A stretch of DNA of 64,000 nt from Mycobacterium sp. 1081908.1 (lineage in GTDB: Bacteria; Actinomycetota; Actinomycetes; Mycobacteriales; Mycobacteriaceae), in contig NZ_LZLY01000056.1 in NCBI RefSeq assembly GCF_001673535.1, positions 40,731-104,730 on the forward strand, written 5' to 3'. This document shows, in pieces, positions 61,384 to 64,000 of the stretch (within the stretch, counting starts at the first letter, position 1; the number at the start of each line of letters is the position of its first letter). Under the pieces are notes generated by a model that had not been told where the DNA came from, made no database searches, and was given only the letters and a program-made list of their open reading frames with translations. Position numbers and translations under genes: made by a program.

Positions 61384-64000
61384 GTGTTCGCCTGGTGGGG
61401 ACGAACTGTGTACCGGTATCGGTACATCGTCATCGGGGTCATGGTGGCTCTGTGCCTCGGCGGCGGCATTTTCGGCATGAGCCTGGGCAAACACGTTACA
61501 CAGAGCGGCTTTTACGACGACGGCAGCCAGTCCGTCAAGGCCTCGGTCCTGGGTGACCAGACCTACGGCCGCGACCGCACCAGCCACATCGTCGCCACCT
61601 TCACCGCTCCCGACGGCAAGACCGTCGAGGACCCGGCGTGGCGGCAGAAGATCGTCGACGAGCTGAACAAGTTCAAGAACGACCACCCCAACCAGGTCGT
61701 CGGCTGGGCCGGCTGGCTGGCGGTGGCCAATCCGGCCGACGCGCCCCCGCTGATCAAGGGGATGGCGACCGAGGACAAGAAGCACACCTTCGTGTCGATC
61801 CCGCTGAAGGGCGACGACGACGACTCGATCCTCAACAACTACAAGACCATCGCGCCGGACCTGCAGAAGCTGGACGGCGGCACGGTCCAGCTCGCGGGCC
61901 TGGAGCCGATAGCCAACGCCCTGACCGGCACCATCGCCACCGACCAGCGCCGCATGGAGGTCCTGGCGCTGCCGCTGGTGACGGTGGTGCTGTTCCTGGT
62001 GTTCGGCGGCGCGATCGCCGCCGGCCTGCCGGTCATCGTGGGCGGGCTGAGCATCGCGGGCGCGCTGGGCATCCTGCGGTTCGTCGCCATCTTCGGGCCG
62101 GTGCACTATTTCGCCCAGCCGGTGGTGTCGCTGATCGGCCTCGGTATCGCCATCGACTACGGGCTTTTCGTGGTGAGCCGGTTCCGCGAAGAGATCGCCG
62201 AGGGCTACGACACCGAGGCGGCCGTGCGACGCACCGTCATGACGGCCGGTCGCACCGTCACCTTCTCGGCGGTGCTGATCATCGCCTCCAGCGCCAGCCT
62301 GCTCGTGTTGCCGCAGGGCTTCGTGCATTCGCTGGTCTACGCGATCTTCGCCGCGGTGGGACTCGCGGCGCTGCTGTCGATCACGTTGCTGCCGGCCTGC
62401 CTGGGCATCCTGGGCCGCCACGTCGACGCGCTGGGCGTGCGGACCGCATTCCGCGTCCCCTTCCTGCGCAACTGGAAGGTTTCGCGCGCCTACCTCAACT
62501 GGCTCGCCGACCGGCTGCAGAAGACCAAGACCCGCGAAGAGGTCGAGGCCGGGTTCTGGGGCAAGCTGGTCAATTTCGTGATGAAGCGGCCACTGGCGTT
62601 CGCCATCCCGATCGCGGTCGGGATGATCCTGCTGGTCATCCCCCTGGGCAACCTGTCGTTCGGCGGCATGAGCGAGAAGTACCTGCCGCCCAACAACTCC
62701 GTGCGCCTGGCGCAGGAGCACTTCGACAAGCTCTTCCCCGGATACCGCACCGAGCAGCTGACCGTGGTGATCAAGAGCAACAACGGCAGCAAGGTCACCG
62801 ACCAGCAGGTCGCCGACATCCGCAACCGGATCGCGCCGATCACCGGGTTCACGGACAAATCCTGGGAGGAGCGGCCGTGCCCGGCCATCGCGGGCAACCC
62901 CTGCGTCAGCGGCCCGAACGGGACGACGCAGCCGAAGAACGACTCGGTGCGCGTCATCCAGAACGGCCTGTCCAATCGCAATGACGCCGCCAAGAAGATC
63001 GACGAACTGCGGGCCATAAATCCCCCGAAGGGCCTCACCCTCCTGGTCGGCGGCACGCCGGCGCTCGAGCAGGACAGCATCCACAGCCTGTTCGACAAGG
63101 CCCCGCTGATGCTGGTCCTGTTGCTCGGCGCCACCACCCTGCTGATGTTCCTGGCGTTCGGATCGGTGGTGTTGCCGATCAAGGCGGTGGTGATGAGCGC
63201 GCTGACGCTCGGGTCCACGCTGGGCATCCTGACCTGGATCTTCGTCGACGGGCACTTCTCGACGTGGCTGAACTTCACGCCGACGCCGCTGATGGTGGTG
63301 CTGATCGCGCTGGTGGTCGCCGTGGGCTTCGGCCTGGCCACCGACTACGAGGTGTTCCTGGTGTCCCGAATGGTCGAGGCCCGCGAACGCGGCATGTCCA
63401 CCGCGGAGGCGATCCGGATCGGCACCGCGACCACCGGGCGCCTGATCACCGCCGCCGCGCTGGTCCTCGCCGTGGTCGCCGCGTCGTTCGTCTTCTCCGA
63501 CCTCGTGCTGATGAAGTACCTGGCGTTCGGGCTGATGGCGGCGCTGTTGCTGGACGCCACCGTGGTCCGGATGTTCCTGGTGCCGTCGGTGATGAAGTTG
63601 CTCGGCGACGACTGCTGGTGGGCGCCGCGCTGGGCCCGCCGCCTGCAGAACAAGATGGGGCTGGGCGAGATCGACCTCCCCGACGAGCGCAAGCGGCCCA
63701 CCCTCAACGGCCGGCCGTTCGCGACCGGGTGCGGCCGGGGCCGCGTTCGTGGGCACCGAGAGGCGCGCGGTTTTGGCCTCGACGGGCTGGCCCGGCTGGG
63801 CCTGCAGGCGGGTGGTGCTCGCCGCGGACGGCGTGCTCGGCGCGCCGGCCGCCAGTTCCCGGGCGGGCCTGGGCTCCAGCTGGTCCGGGTGCGCGGCCCG
63901 CGACGGCTCCAGCGAGCCGGGGTGGGTGGGATCGTGCTGCGCGCGCGGTGCCCCCGCGGCCAGGCTGGCCGCCGCGACGGGGGGCCGGGCGCGCCCGCCG
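61384..64000 (+). CDS. mmpL3: Trehalose monomycolate exporter MmpL3 (3' end incomplete and disturbed)
   Basis: RND-type inner-membrane transporter that moves TMM to the periplasm; essential in mycobacteria. GTG at 61384 has AAGGAG 5 bases upstream and begins MFAWWGRTVYRYRY. The two proton-relay pairs are present, Asp258-Tyr259 (IAIDYGLFVVSRF) and Asp654-Tyr655 (LATDYEVFLVSRM), plus two porter domains and twelve membrane helices. Normal sequence continues to DERKRPTLNGRP at about 63715. After the palindrome at 63706-63719 the frame stays open to the window edge but reads unlike any MmpL3 tail, while the opposite strand of 63720-64000 does look like one. The true C-terminus is therefore inverted or misassembled here. 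Confidence 0.95.
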   Translation, partial: MFAWWGRTVYRYRYIVIGVMVALCLGGGIFGMSLGKHVTQSGFYDDGSQSVKASVLGDQTYGRDRTSHIVATFTAPDGKTVEDPAWRQKIVDELNKFKNDHPNQVVGWAGWLAVANPADAPPLIKGMATEDKKHTFVSIPLKGDDDDSILNNYKTIAPDLQKLDGGTVQLAGLEPIANALTGTIATDQRRMEVLALPLVTVVLFLVFGGAIAAGLPVIVGGLSIAGALGILRFVAIFGPVHYFAQPVVSLIGLGIAIDYGLFVVSRFREEIAEGYDTEAAVRRTVMTAGRTVTFSAVLIIASSASLLVLPQGFVHSLVYAIFAAVGLAALLSITLLPACLGILGRHVDALGVRTAFRVPFLRNWKVSRAYLNWLADRLQKTKTREEVEAGFWGKLVNFVMKRPLAFAIPIAVGMILLVIPLGNLSFGGMSEKYLPPNNSVRLAQEHFDKLFPGYRTEQLTVVIKSNNGSKVTDQQVADIRNRIAPITGFTDKSWEERPCPAIAGNPCVSGPNGTTQPKNDSVRVIQNGLSNRNDAAKKIDELRAINPPKGLTLLVGGTPALEQDSIHSLFDKAPLMLVLLLGATTLLMFLAFGSVVLPIKAVVMSALTLGSTLGILTWIFVDGHFSTWLNFTPTPLMVVLIALVVAVGFGLATDYEVFLVSRMVEARERGMSTAEAIRIGTATTGRLITAAALVLAVVAASFVFSDLVLMKYLAFGLMAALLLDATVVRMFLVPSVMKLLGDDCWWAPRWARRLQNKMGLGEIDLPDERKRPTLNGRPFATGCGRGRVRGHREARGFGLDGLARLGLQAGGARRGRRARRAGRQFPGGPGLQLVRVRGPRRLQRAGVGGIVLRARCPRGQAGRRDGGPGAPA
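63706..63719. repeat. Perfect 14-bp palindrome at the mmpL3 tail breakpoint
   Basis: AACGGCCGGCCGTT is its own reverse complement and lies exactly where mmpL3 coding switches strands. A palindrome at such a place is a natural site for strand-switch or inversion events and for assembly hairpins. Confidence 0.8.
63720..64000 (-). other. Inverted segment coding for the mmpL3 C-terminal tail on the minus strand
   Basis: Read on the minus strand this segment is one open frame with very high GC at third positions. It begins at the window edge with GGRARPPVAAASLAAG, contains QHDPTHPG and TTRLQ and then VEAKTARLSVPTNAAP, the Pro/Ala/Thr-rich composition and TTRL/TARLSVP-type motifs of mycobacterial MmpL3 cytosolic tails. 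It would join naturally after RPTLNG of the plus-strand gene. On the plus strand the same bases give Arg/Gly-rich sequence with poor codon usage. Confidence 0.65.

Noticed and set aside
61360..63756. Very long open frame on the minus strand through mmpL3
   Set aside because: It is antisense to the membrane domains of mmpL3 and its composition is Asp, His, Arg and Val rich as expected of a mirror frame. Only the part beyond 63720 looks coding on that strand.
1..64000. tRNA, rRNA, insertion sequence or phage integration
   Set aside because: No cloverleaf-like sequence, transposase, integrase or flanking direct repeats were recognised by eye.

Overview
The window reads as chromosomal DNA of a slow-growing, non-tuberculous Mycobacterium. 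The evidence is very high GC at codon third positions, dense operons with 1-8 nt start/stop overlaps, a mycolic-acid export gene (mmpL3) with its usual neighbours, and two tandem PE_PGRS genes. Gene order follows, in reverse orientation, what I recall of M. tuberculosis H37Rv from Rv0234c (gabD1) to Rv0206c (mmpL3). Rv names below are assignments from memory of protein sequence and gene order, not database results. PE_PGRS genes argue against the M. avium complex; the species is not determined.

Layout. 0-5 kb: start of an acetolactate-synthase-like gene, gabD1, the Mn/Fe oxidase R2lox with its TetR regulator, and fadE4. 5.0-10.8 kb: a compact accessory biosynthetic cluster (alpha-oxoamine synthase, CitE-like lyase, MaoC hydratase, ATP-grasp ligase, methyltransferase) divergent from a multispanning permease. 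It is the best candidate here for an undescribed system. 10.8-24.3 kb: php phosphotriesterase-like lactonase with an acyl-CoA ligase, a YbjN-like protein, the envelope genes tmaT, lmcA-like, Rv0226c-like and Rv0225-like, then a methyltransferase, an aldehyde dehydrogenase, a TetR gene and echA1. 24.3-32.4 kb: an inserted block with two TetR regulators, each with paired operators, a 43-codon ORF, two PE_PGRS genes, a fadD operon and an enoyl-CoA hydratase. 32.4-37.5 kb: WS/DGAT-like acyltransferase, lipC, two membrane/redox genes and a methyltransferase. 37.8-44.0 kb: an alpha/beta hydrolase and an assimilatory nitrate/nitrite reductase operon (nasA-like, a 117-residue protein, nirB, nirD). 44.2-52.8 kb: lipW, an amidohydrolase, an unusual CoA-transferase, a double-hotdog protein, fadE3, a CD225-like protein, an N-extended crotonase and fadD4. 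52.8-64 kb: a queA-like gene and an SDR opposite a soxR gene, pckA, a pair of degenerate GTPases, trmB, a NYN-domain protein and mmpL3.

How the genes work together. The core theme is envelope lipid biology: TMM acetylation (TmaT), lipomannan maturation (LmcA), TMM export (MmpL3), and lipid activation or turnover (FadD, FadE, EchA, WS/DGAT, LipC, LipW). Regulation is unusually readable: several TetR-type intergenic regions carry clear dyads, and a SoxR-type box lies in a 19-bp promoter spacer. A notable structural anomaly is at the right end. After a perfect 14-bp palindrome at 63706-63719, the C-terminal tail of mmpL3 appears to be encoded on the opposite strand, which implies an inversion or an assembly error.

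No rRNA, tRNA, CRISPR array, insertion sequence or prophage gene was recognised. No stretch longer than 300 bases lacks a gene.
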